This document shows positions 1-10,849 of a DNA stretch of 64,000 nt, in pieces. Below the pieces are notes generated by a model. It was not told where the DNA came from. It ran no database searches and saw nothing but the letters and a program-made list of their open reading frames with translations. This DNA is from Mimachlamys varia (lineage: Eukaryota > Mollusca > Bivalvia > Pectinida > Pectinidae), in NCBI GenBank assembly GCA_947623455.1, contig OX392542.1, forward strand, positions 11,353,625-11,417,624, in the 5' to 3' direction. The stretch's first letter is position 1; each line of letters begins with the position of its first letter. A program made the translations under genes and the position numbers.

Positions 1-950
1 AACACAAAAAGAATATTTATTTCACAATGCTAGGATTTGTATTCATTGATACATGTTTCGTGGATATGAATATATGACTACTAACATGAGAAAAAAATAT
101 GCAATAGTTTCTCATTCCACGTTATGTTACGTAATAAGTGTGGTACATGTATAAGCTAGGACCAATACGATTCTAATAAGGAAACCGTCCATACATGTAC
201 GATCAAAGAAACAATTTGATTTAGTAGTTTAAACTTACACTGTGTAATACTTATGTAAATACAAAATAGCAGACTGGCAGTTTCCGTATGTTTCTTTAGA
301 TCGAAAACAGTTCGGTATATAGTGACATTAAACGACTGCGCTCATAGAAACGGACCAATCTGAACCACCATTACATGTAAATCATGTAATATTCAAATCT
401 CGTCCCCTAGTTGGCTGCTGAAATTTGATGTTTATGCGTGGCAGCATTGTTTATTATTCAGTTATAAATGGAAATGTGACATTGCTCGGTCTACCGTGCC
501 TAGGGTTTGTGACAAAATTACACTTTTATCCTCGAATCGAACGGTCCCTGATAAATCAGATCCCAAGATAACGACATGTACGGACGCATTCCCACAATAG
601 GTCCGCGACTTTTAATCTAGACCTACAGATACATGTAAATTCCCCAATTTCGTTTTGCGAGGTCTGTAAGGGTGACAAATGGTCGCCTCGTTTCACTGGG
701 ATCTGCATATCGTCGCGTTATTCATGGCGGATGAAGAATTATGGAAACTCGGCGTAGGGAAGACTGACAGAATTATCTGCCTGCTACACCGATCAGACAT
801 AGGTTGTGATTATTATGGAAATTTTCTCGAGCAGCAAACGACTGTCAAATCCGTCTAGTAAATGCGATATCTAAAGGATAAATAATGTGGGTCCAGGGTA
901 GAGGCGGAGGCTAGGTGGCTCGGCATAGAGACGGTATTCCAACGATGTGT
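1..950. other. Intergenic, no feature seen
   Basis: AT-rich sequence with frequent ACATGTA-type words. I find no exon with plausible splice sites and no reading frame resembling a known family. Confidence 0.5.
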
Positions 951-987
951 GCCTACCTGAGATCTCGCGGCCTACCTGAGATCTCGC
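951..987. repeat. 18-bp direct repeat, two copies
   Basis: GCCTACCTGAGATCTCGC occurs at 951-968 and again at 970-987, separated by one base. It is a recent local duplication with no evident function. Confidence 0.9.
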
Positions 988-1139
988 ACCCATACCCCTC
1001 ACATGTCATAGATTGTGTTGATCTGAAGCATTATAAGATAGAGGAGATAATATAAAACGGTAAAAGTCTTGCATACCTTTTCAAAACCATCCAAAAACAA
1101 TTCAAATTCATGTTTGTCTTTACGTTTTCGTATGTTTGA

Positions 1140-1332
1140 AACCTTTTGCGTTATAATCTCACCTCTGGGTTGCGAGTTCGAATCCCACGTAGGGCAGTTG
1201 CCAGGTACTGACCGTAGGTCGGTGGTTTTTCTTCGGGTACTCCGGCTTTCCTCCACCTCCAAAACCTGGCACATCCTTAAATGATCCAGGCTGTCAATAA
1301 GACGTAAAACAAATAAACCAAACCAAACCAAA
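1140..1332 (+). mobile_element. tRNA-derived SINE, head truncated
   Basis: A pol III B-box-like sequence (GAGTTCGAATCC) lies near 1170. It is followed by a SINE body with phrases such as CCAGGTACTGACC and TACTCCGGCTTTCCTCCACC, and by an A-rich tail of repeated AAACCA units ending near 1332. No convincing A box precedes the B box, so the copy is probably 5'-truncated. Short reading frames across it are by-products of the repeat. The family name is not assigned. Confidence 0.75.
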
Positions 1333-1960
1333 TCGTAATCATCTGATCATTTCCAGTCTGCAATTTATTGGCCCAATAACGTTTTTTTTTTTGTGTGTTA
1401 ATAAGTCCTATGGAATAGAATATATAGACTCCATTACATAACGATATGTTCATGTTTAGAAAAACAGCAACGAAATTTATATCCACTAGACTAATATGTT
1501 CAATAAACAGTTTTTATAACAGTACATACATGTCAGACTTTCATCCTATATGTTGTACATGATTCACGCCTCCATTTGAAGCCAATCTCCGCCTATGTTA
1601 ATTACACTGTAATGACCCACACTCTAGCCGAGTACGGATACTGTTTCTGTAATTAACATTCACGTGAAATTGGGGTTTTTAATTTGAGGTAATTTCTGTA
1701 ATATTTATAGACTAATAGCTTCATAATCTTGGTCCTATTAACTGCCAACAGACCCGAGTTTGGTCGTCAGTAGGATGGCTAGGTAATACACTATTATACT
1801 TCATCAAAGTAACAGCATTTTTGATTGGATTATATGGATCACGTGGCAGGTAATACAAAAATGGACCAGAGACATCACAAAAGAGTTCCAACTGACAGAC
1901 GCAGACAGCAGTGACGTGTCTTTGAGATCATATTTACTGTTTATTTAGTTATTGTTTTGT
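1333..1960. other. Intergenic, no feature seen
   Basis: No supported gene, RNA or repeat. It is AT-rich sequence between a SINE and a hammerhead-family fragment. Confidence 0.45.
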
Positions 1961-1964
1961 TATC

Positions 1965-2040
1965 GGTATGGTGCAGTTTTATTCATTATTTGGATCGACT
2001 GTATCTCATTCTAAATTATAAAGGTGTTATTCTCGTGTGC
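1965..2040 (+). mobile_element. Fragment of the hammerhead-bearing dispersed repeat
   Basis: The stretch begins at TATGGTGCAGTTTTATTCAT and continues through CTGTATCTCATTCTAAATT and AAAGGTG. It matches the part of the hammerhead-bearing units (see 14400-14655) that lies 3' of the ribozyme cleavage site. The sequence upstream of TATGGTGC does not match the family, so the homology starts within a few bases of the predicted self-cleavage point. Confidence 0.6.
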
Positions 2041-2837
2041 CTTTGTACAATCCTTCGGTATTATAAAATATGTACAGAAGCTTGAAAGGGGGATGATTCA
2101 AACGCCCAGAACGTCACATGTTTATTGTAAATTTTACATCAGTGAGCTTCTGGATGGGAGATGTTGCAACGCATTTTGTAATGCCGCCGCAATTCGTAAT
2201 ATTACGTTTCGCGTTGATCGACAGGGGGATGAGGGGCGTGGATTGGGGTGGGGGTGCGATACAATGTAATATACCACAGATATTTCACGACAATTTATAT
2301 TTATTTCAGGAACAATTACCTAAGTTTGCCATCCCAAAATATCATCCGTATGGTTACTAGATTCTCAAAATGTCGGTCTACCTGCATGCGATTCTCTAAC
2401 ATTTTCCTAAGCTTGGAAAAAGATCGGAGCAAATTTCAGCTGTAAAATCGGGATTCGTTGGAAGCCTTTTCATTTGAATCAGTTATATGTACATAGGATA
2501 CCGATATTATTTGAACAGTTCGATCCCCCGAGTATAACCTGGTCTACACGTTACATTTGACGCCACTGCCCTATCAACACGTCGAAGATAGGACTTCGTT
2601 GTGTATATTATCCAAATAGAAACAGAAATAAAACGGACAGAAATGTATCCCTGCACGCACGTGCTGATCTCGCGCGCGGCTGATACAATGTAGTACTGCA
2701 TTACGACATGGCTGCTCTAAGCTCCTTTTAACATGCAGGTATTGTTTTTAATGTTAGATGAAAGTAAGGAATGCACGTACATTTCCATTGATGGAAAACA
2801 CCGCACGTGATATGTTACGTCTGTATGTGTGATACTT
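2041..2837. other. Intergenic, no feature seen
   Basis: Several short overlapping open frames exist, but none has a recognisable domain or splice-supported continuation. Probably non-coding. Confidence 0.45.
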
Positions 2838-2968
2838 ACGGGGGGGGGGGGGTACCCACTCAATAGCAATCGCTCAGAGTAACGGGAGGGGGGACCAACT
2901 CCATAACAATCGCTCAGAGTAACGGGAGGGGGAGAGGGGACCCACTCATAACAATTGCTCAGAGTAAA
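2838..2968. repeat. Poly-G tract followed by three ~42-bp tandem units
   Basis: A run of about 13 G starts near 2839. Three imperfect units follow, each containing ACAATCGCTCAGAGTAA (first unit AGCAATCGCTCAGAGTAA, last unit ACAATTGCTCAGAGTAA) and a purine-rich GGGAGGGG spacer. It is a small degenerate minisatellite. Confidence 0.8.
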
Positions 2969-3169
2969 GCCTTGGAGCTTGTCTGCCACTCACAACAATT
3001 ACTTGGGACGTGGGATATTGCCAAAACCGCCAGTTTTCTTGGATTATTACAAGTCAGGGATGTTTGTTACCAACAGCCGAGTTCTAGATAATATTTAAAT
3101 ATTTTGAAAAACACATGAACAGAGATTCACGAATGTGTGGTATCATTGATAACATTTTTCGCATTTTAG

Positions 3170-3362
3170 TGGTGGTCGTCGAAAAAATAAGGCGTTTACT
3201 CTTCCGGAACAGCTGGACTTAGTCTCTTGTACTTAACCAAGAATCTCCAAATACATCTGTCCTTTCTTCATATTTTGTTCCTATGTTAAACGATTTTGAA
3301 TTCGGATTATGATTTTAAATTCGGATTAGGGTTTTGTTGACGCTTCGATATTCTCTGATTAT
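3170..3362 (+). repeat. Dispersed repeat family B
   Basis: Contains the family's landmark phrases in order: ACTCTTCCGGAACA, CTGGACTTAGTCTCTTGTAC, CCTTTCTTCATATTTTG, CGATTTTGAATTCGGATTA, and TTGACGCTTCGATATTCTC. Related copies lie near 18285, 27565, 27845, 29221, 46716, 54008 and 54327 (plus orientation) and near 56190 (minus). No terminal repeats, target duplications or coding capacity were found, so its class is unknown. Confidence 0.75.
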
Positions 3363-4242
3363 TTTGTCACTGGCGTTTTAGACACGCTAACATACATATA
3401 TATGTATATTAGGCGGGAATAGTTTGACAAGCAGTAAATTAGGTCAGATGAAAAACATACATGCCACGTACAATGGAACATCAGAATCACGTTGCAGAAA
3501 CACTTGTAATATATACTTACTGATATCAACGCGACTCGCGGATAGTAAACAATGCTCAAGCTCAGATTATAAGTATGGTCAGCTTCCCTTTACACCCAAA
3601 ATTAATTTGGTTAGTTGACGTTGATATTCTTTAACATGTAGTGAAACATTTGCACAGTATGAATAAAGAATGAAGTTTGTTGTACATCCATCGCAAAAAA
3701 TATCCGTCTCTAAACTGTCTTGAGTTACGGGATGTGAAATGCCTCAAACTTTCTCGTGTTTGGTTTTGTCGGGTTAAGCTTGATAAACTGAGAGAAAAAC
3801 ACCGAGATATATTAAATGACCATTGTCACGGATCCACGAAGATGTTGGTAACAAGTAAGATTCGTTTTATAGGATTGTACCAGACATACTGAAACAGGGC
3901 CTCGCTGTATCCTGGGGGGTGGGGGTCACGTGCTGTCAGCCTCGTTCTCATTGTGTGTAGGTATGTGGGAGCACGGTGTCAGACGCCGACGTGTAAGGTT
4001 TCACAAAAACATTATACCGGGACACCCTAGAAATAAGGGTTCAGGGAAACTAAATTAAACTGGTTTTGAAAAGAAATTCACGACACTATGTGTTAGAGAT
4101 TGATGCATTTTGACTAGTAATCTTGTTATCGAAGGGTAGTGTGGTAACTGAACAACGACCAGAAAAAAAACAGGAACATGCTTCACACTACTGCTATTGA
4201 GCCGTCTAGTGTAAGGATATTAGCGAATATGTAATAGCCTAT
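3363..4242. other. Intergenic, no feature seen
   Basis: No supported feature. Open frames near 3424-3618 and 3677-3892 are short and resemble nothing known. Confidence 0.4.
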
Positions 4243-4475
4243 ACCAACCTTACCCCGACCGTACCCCGACCATACCCCAACTTAACTCCGACCCTACCCA
4301 ACCTTACACAGCCGAACCTTCCCCGACCCCAACCCAACCCCAACACCACCCCTACCCCGACCCTACCCCTATCCTACTCCGCCGACCCTTCCCCAACCCT
4401 ACCCCGAGCCTACCCAACCCTACCCCCAAACCTACCCCGAGCCTACCTAACCCTACTCCGACCCTAACCTACCGA
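4243..4475. repeat. Degenerate (CCGACCCTA)n-type simple repeat
   Basis: About 230 bp of diverged units built from TACCCCGACC, CCAACCCTAC and CCGAGCCTAC. The strand is C-rich and almost free of G except in CCG. The CCCTA core recalls the animal telomere complement (CCCTAA), but the units are 5-11 bp and irregular, so this is a simple repeat and not a telomere tract. Confidence 0.85.
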
Positions 4476-5079
4476 AAATAGATGTTCGTTATCATTAGAT
4501 GTGTACGATATAAACAATGGATTGTAGTGGATTACATGTTTGTAGTTTTAAATCCATTTAATCTTTGTAGAATATAACGTTTATTTTACCAAAACGCAAG
4601 TGACCCTCAAGTCTTAGAAATTCATGTTTCCTTCCATAGGACCCGGGATAATTTTCATGATACATCGTAACGCCAACGCTCATCTGACTCCAAATACCGT
4701 GTTCTGTCGACGCACGCGAGACTTTGCTTAGACTGACAGACCAATTTCCGGTTTGATGATTATCCGTTCGGCACGTTATACATTGTTAAGTCCCAGCATT
4801 CATTGCGAGGTTGATCGGGCGGAAATGGATATGCGGCGGTTTCATTATTTGGTCAAACTTGATAAATGTTCGGAAAATGTCGATAATCTTTGACAGCATT
4901 TCCAAAGACGGCACTATAGGGTGGTGTAAGTCTTGTAGAATACGATCAAAAGACCACGCAGGGCCCGGCAATGTATCCATGGAAATCATCGGACAATTAG
5001 ACACAGACTACATCTTCGTACGGATCAGAGTTTCCATCGTCCTGACTGAGTCGTGGCATGTCAGCTTTTACTTCAAAAT
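4476..5079. other. Intergenic, no recognised gene
   Basis: Open frames on both strands around 4786-5113 (about 70-100 codons) have no recognised domain, no clear splice partners, and run into a poly-G tract. Confidence 0.4.
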
Positions 5080-5097
5080 GGGGGGGGGGGGGGGGGG
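5080..5097. repeat. Poly-G tract (18 G)
   Basis: Uninterrupted G run. It is a simple repeat able to form G-quadruplex structure and prone to length error in assembly. Confidence 0.9.
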
Positions 5098-6329
5098 TAT
5101 CATTTTAATATAATTCAAACACTATCACCATTTATGGATTTTACTTTTATTGTATGGGATAACAGTTTAAAGTTAGATAAACATTTCCCTCCGTTTCAAG
5201 AGAACAAATGTCAAAAACGATCCGTTCAAATGGAAACAAAAGGCCCGACTTTGAGATTAAGAGAATTTAAAAATTATAGCCAGCGTCTTGCTGTCTTGGG
5301 AGCACCGATGCAGTAGTATAAACCGAAAACCTAGGCCCACACAGTAAGACATGTAAGGCACTTATCGATCCTCGATTCTATGTCCTTACATACGGCTGAT
5401 GATGCTGGGGAGGGAAGAGAGCGGCCGGGATCAGCTCCTGCAGACACAGTGGAATCTAATTGGAAACTAATGATTATAGACCGAAGGAACCTGTACTTTT
5501 TACCAAGGTAGTAATGGCTAGGTCAGGGAATAAAAACCTACTTCTTTACAGGGTTACTTCCTACCGGGGTCGCGTGCGGCGCTTATCGACGATGACGTCA
5601 TACCGTTTATGTTTACTTGCTTTCTAGTATGTTTGAATGGAGATGGATTGGTCAGGTGATTTGACTTGAAGTCGTAAATAATCAAAAGATTTTCGGAATT
5701 TTTAGGATTTCTGTATTTTCTATCAATGATGTGTAGAGACTTCATTTTAAAATCCGGTAAGACGCTCATTCTTGGCATAAAATATCTTCATTTATAGCAA
5801 CTGGTACAATTTAGGCCAGCCTTTTCGATATTTTGCATGTGTTCAAGGTGATTGCAGCGTTAAAATATGTTGTTGAGAAATTATACTCCTTCCTTTCCTG
5901 ATTCAGTGTACGTTTTGGCAATATGGTGTGCAGAAAGAATGTTTCCTTAATGCATACCGACAGCAGTTCAGCTATGCCCTCGCCTGATAAATTTTACAAA
6001 CCGAGCAACGACGAGAGTTTGAAACATAATGCTCTGACGCAACTTAAGGTTTAAATTGACTTTACTGTTGACATATTTGATTATTTTTTTAAACTTGTCG
6101 GCAGGCGTGAGAAACGGCAAGTGTTGGAGAGGAATTGTCGCTCGGAATCTCCGGCAATGGTGCTCAGTGATGAATTGTGTTGACCGGTAACAAACATAGC
6201 AAAATCAATACGGACTCGGCATTGTTACATCCAGCCACTCAGCAAACAGCAACAGGAAACACACAGGAGTCGCAGTGTCATCCGGTCTTATCTTCACGCA
6301 GGTCCCTAGGGGACTTATTGTGATACAGA
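5098..6329. other. Intergenic, no feature seen
   Basis: No exon, RNA gene or mobile element recognised. Short open frames are not supported. Confidence 0.4.
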
Positions 6330-6630
6330 GGCTCTGCATAGGGGGTCAAAAGGCCAAATTGCAAAACAGGGGCTCCGTACAGTGAGTCAGGGGGCAACTT
6401 ACTATATAGAGACGTCGTGTAAAGGTTACATGGGCAAATCACAGTGCAGGGGCTCCGTATATTGAGTCAAAGGGCAACTTACTGTACAGAAAAGCCGCAT
6501 AAGGGGATATATGGACAAATTCCAATGCAGATGATCCGTACAATGGGCAAAGGGGCAAATTACCACACAGAGGATCCTTAATAAGGATCAGAGAGACAAA
6601 ATACTGCACAGGTCACGTTCAGTGGATCAG
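6330..6630. repeat. Degenerate tandem repeat, ~45-bp unit
   Basis: Repeated phrases such as CAGGGGCTCCGTA, GAGTCAAAGGGCAACTTACT, and GGCAAATTACCACACAGAGG recur every 40-50 bases, with an apparent higher-order alternation. Units are strongly diverged, consistent with an old satellite patch. Confidence 0.7.
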
Positions 6631-6905
6631 CATACGATATGCTAGCAACTTTATTTTACATGTACGTCAATCGTTTAAGAGTGACAACTTGTACATTAGG
6701 TCCGATAGGAGATCCAAGAGGTTAAATGATTGAAACACAGGTTCAACATCAGGGGTCAGGTGTGTTGAAAATAATACAGGAATTCCACACAAGGGGAAAA
6801 TGGTGAGAAATATAATGATATTATGGAAGCATATGAAAATAGGGGCTCCGCAAACTTTAAGGTTGAGAGTGGCACATGAAATATCTTGCTCCACGCAATA
6901 GAATT

Positions 6906-6926
6906 GGGGGGGGGGGGGGGGGGGGG
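6906..6926. repeat. Poly-G tract (21 G)
   Basis: Uninterrupted G run immediately after CAATAGAATT. Confidence 0.9.
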
Positions 6927-8318
6927 TAGAGTTGGTTTTGAGTTAGTTGTTTTTGGGACTGTTATTGAGACAGAGACCAGTATTGTTAATATAAAGCGAC
7001 AGAGGAAAACCTTTGTTTGCTAGAGTGCACATTTTTACAATGGACCTTTTTTAAGACACAGTAAAGACTGAGTTTTACATGGCAATAAGTGACATCAGAT
7101 TTAGCAGGCGTCTTACAAAGCGAGTTATGGTCGACATCAACATACAGCTTCAAAGCCACCAGGTCTATGATAAAATCACTCTACGGGTACAACACTATAC
7201 TTCATCGACAAAACAAGACGAGGACTCAGTGTTGTTTTACAATTATGACAAAGGCATTCAGAAATATACACATGTAATGTGCTTTTCAAGTAATACCTTG
7301 TTCAGTGGAAAATAAACCTATTCATACATGTCAAACAACAAAGCCAGACGGGTGGGAACTCTGCCATGTATACATGTTGTAATGAAACGTGTTTAAGCTG
7401 TGCAAAATGAATGCTGTGATATTGGGTAGCAGGTAGCAAAGTTTGCAAAAATATTTTTTTTCTTTGAACGACACTGGTTTTGTTTACTTCTAAAACCTGA
7501 CTCTACGATCATCAAGCACAATTGTCAAGCTTATTATACAATCATACACACCCGTGTTAATCTTGCATCGTAAAACACGCGCGTGTAAAGCTTATATAAT
7601 TAAACATAGTTTTATAAGCTCCTACTTATTGGGACTATGATCAATGTAAGTGTAAAACTTATATGATATATTAAAACGTCTGGAACGGAATTTGAATATT
7701 GGGGTAACAGGGAAATAAACTTTGTAGTGCAGACAAAATGTACATTCAAAAACTTAAATTTTGGTTTTCGCGGTACACTGTATGTCCCTTTAAGCGGAGA
7801 TCTCCAATATTTTACTTTCTATTATATGACTGGATCAGTAGATGCGTTTGAAAGAAATTATTGATTTGAAATATTAAGATCAAGATTGAGTTTCTCCCTT
7901 GGGATGGAGGCGCATTATAACTTGGACTATATATGCGTTAATATACTTTATTCATCAATACAGATTTCTCGCGGATTTAATTTTCATTTTCAGTCAGTTT
8001 AATATGATTCTCGTGCTGCCAAACACAGTTTCTATAAATAAATGTTCTGATGGAGTCCGAAATCGATTTACTTGTAATACACGCACGTTCTTAATGCAAT
8101 CGTCGACTATAATTAGTTCATTAGATATCAACTACGATAGCTTTCGCTTATTTCACGGTTAACCTCCTTTTTAATCTCTAAAAATAGAAAAAGAACTTTA
8201 GAGATTTCCCGAAATCTAAAAAATAGTGATATGTTTTCGGCGTTATGATGTGTGGATAAGATGGTTCCTTGGGGTTGGGGATTCCCGGAGCTTGTAGACG
8301 TTCGGGTGTGTTGTGTGT
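6927..8318. other. Intergenic, no feature seen
   Basis: Open frames at 7079-7315 and 7899-8162 show no domain and no reliable splice context. Nothing supported. Confidence 0.4.
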
Positions 8319-8337
8319 GGGGTGGGGGGGGGAGGGT

Positions 8338-8374
<37 letters not shown>

Positions 8375-8382
8375 GGGGTGGA
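8319..8382. repeat. Long G-rich tract with near-continuous poly-G
   Basis: About 64 bases of almost pure G, interrupted by a few T and A bases, including a run of more than 30 G. The proline-rich and glycine-rich open frames across it come from the homopolymer and are not genes. Confidence 0.9.
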
Positions 8383-10365
8383 GTTGATACCCGAGGATTG
8401 TCAAAGAGGTACATTTTAGTGTTTAGTGTCGCATTGGGTTTGTATTCGTAGGGTCTTGTTGTTCTGACAGCCATTTCATAGGACAAAAATCATCTGTTTA
8501 TAGCTATGTTCTAAATCATAGTAAAAGGAATATTGCATTTACATCTTTGCATGTTGAAGAGAATTGGACAACAAGAACTTGCGTACGTCATCATCTAAAT
8601 GATCACTGCAGTGACCAAGGTGGCGTGGCCTGGAATTATTTCAAAATGGAAACTAAAAGAGCAATCGTTGTTAGATGATCAGTATGTACGTCGGTAGTTG
8701 TCCTGGAGTTGTTATAGTGGCCCTTTACAATCCACCGTCCCGTTCAGTGGTTAGAAAGGTCCACTTGGTCGGGATTGGTATGCATGTCCCGCGTACATTA
8801 CACGTCGTTGATGGCAGTGTTCGATCAGGATTCTAGATCAGCCTGGGAATTCCTACCATTCGAAATAAAAAGACCAATGGCTATTGCTCTGCCGAGGCCC
8901 AATTATATTCTGGAATACTGTTGAGCCGTGTATCTGTCCTCTCCTAACTGCAAATGATGAATCGAAGGACTCGAGCCAGGCAGCCATCAGCTACTCAGAG
9001 GGCACGCGCATCAGTTCGATTCGATTTTCTTTATCTGCACGGAGAAATAATTGGATTAGAAGGGCCGGTATAGATTATGGCTGTACGACTATCAACATAT
9101 TAGACGCATTAAGTCTCATCAAAACAAGGACCACTAAGATACTGTATACGGAATTAATCTCGGAAGAATTATTGGATATTGCTTAGTTTTCTCATTAAAA
9201 CCTTATCCCTCTTACAACGCATTATACCACGGCTCTATTTCATTACGGTTATATATCTACACATATTTATGTGTGTGACTGACATTATTTAATTACAAAA
9301 TCAAATTTTTCATTAAATTGGAAATGAAGGCTTATTGATATTGATCTGAACAACAAGAACATATACTATCTGAAGTGTGTACGGATCGGAGCAGTAGCTG
9401 ATATTGTCTTTTATGACGTCAACCAAGTAAAATGCATCTATGTCTAACAACATGAGTTAATGAGGAAAAATACACATATGTAGGGTCATTTCATCCCGAT
9501 TTTACTGGCTATTATTGTCTAGCAATAGCTATGTCCCAGCAATTATTCTTATTCGTGATCTCGTTTTATGTAAAGTTTATTGACACGTCACATTATTCCT
9601 ATAATGACGTCACAATTAAGATACATGTTTATATATAGCAACCAACTGCCGCCCTACTGATTGTATTGAGTAGGAGTTGCACTCGTATTAACTACATGTA
9701 AGATAATACGTACACGACCCGTAGATTGTATCACAAAAAGAAAATAATAACTTTACACAGGTGGCCTGGGTCCCTTGACTAAGGCGTTACCTAGTAACGC
9801 GATATTTAATGTCACGTGGTTAATCTGGTAATCTCTTTTGTTGGGATTTCAATCAGGTAAAAATTCTTTCGCTTTTGTGCCTTTAGGTGAACATTATATA
9901 CGATGGTAAGGTCCGCATGTATGAAGTGAATTAAGGGTTCAAACTTTTATTTTGAAAAAGTCAGGTTAACTCTATTTGTGACTTTTTTACTTTCAACACA
10001 ATTTTTTTAAAAATACCAAAATAAATCAACGTTTTGTCTAAAAACAGAGACCCGAGTTTTAAACGCATAACACTGGTCGGTTAGCTGAGAAATCCCAAGA
10101 GATGAGACCTTCTCAGCGGAGGAAAATCTGGGGATCAATAAGGCAGCTTGAGAGCTGGAAGACAAATGATCTACTGGTACCAGAGATTGATCTAGCGCGT
10201 AATGGTGATTTATTCATGATATAAAAACACACCCCTGGGGACCCCACATCAAAGGAGTCTGATGGAACAGCTTTGTAACGATCAGAAACAAAAGTGGTGT
10301 GTATCGGGGAGAAAATATTCTGCCGTCATACATCATTGTCGGTATGTAGTTACCGTCGTACCCGA
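8383..10365. other. Intergenic, no recognised gene
   Basis: One 100-codon frame at 8884-9186 (plus) is open but matches no family and has no recognisable motif. The remainder shows nothing supported. Confidence 0.4.
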
Positions 10366-10466
10366 CCATTATACATCACTTCCGGTCAGGGGTTGTTTCG
10401 CGATTGTCATACATCACCTCCGGTCAGGAGTTGTTTCTCGATTGTCATACATCACTTCCGGTCAGC
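10366..10466. repeat. Three ~41-bp tandem units
   Basis: Units share CATACATCACTTCCGGTCAG and GTTGTTTCTCGATTGT with a few substitutions. It lies about 0.4 kb upstream of the receptor gene start, so it sits in the probable promoter region, but no function is evident. Confidence 0.8.
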
Positions 10467-10849
10467 GCCGTGTTATTTACTCGGCTGTTACATTTGGCAT
10501 CAAAGGTCAAATTAACATGGATAACACAGCGCCATAACCCCCTACAATTGTATAATACATTGTGTCACCGGATGTAATTTATTATCTGTGAATTCTTTGC
10601 ATATGATTTCACATTCGGTTGGGGACTGTAATTCAGCGATATTTTCGTTGATTTGGTTATCGTTTAAATAACTGATTTGTTAATAAATATAGACATGGTA
10701 CACTGAAGTGTGAATAACGTTTCACTTTCTCTCTACATATGTAACAGCTTCCATTAGCGATAATGTGTCTTGCCATTTATTTTAGAAAAAAAATACCCAT
10801 TGCAATAGGTATATGTATTGTGGCAAGGTTGAAAACGTGATCTAAATCA

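Noticed and set aside
4243..4475. True interstitial telomere
   Set aside because: Units are irregular and not CCCTAA hexamers.
8178..8486. Proline-rich 102-codon frame and glycine-rich frame on the other strand
   Set aside because: Both are translations of a long poly-G tract with no supported ends.
8884..9186. 100-codon plus frame
   Set aside because: No recognisable motif, no splice or homology support. Could be real, but cannot be defended.
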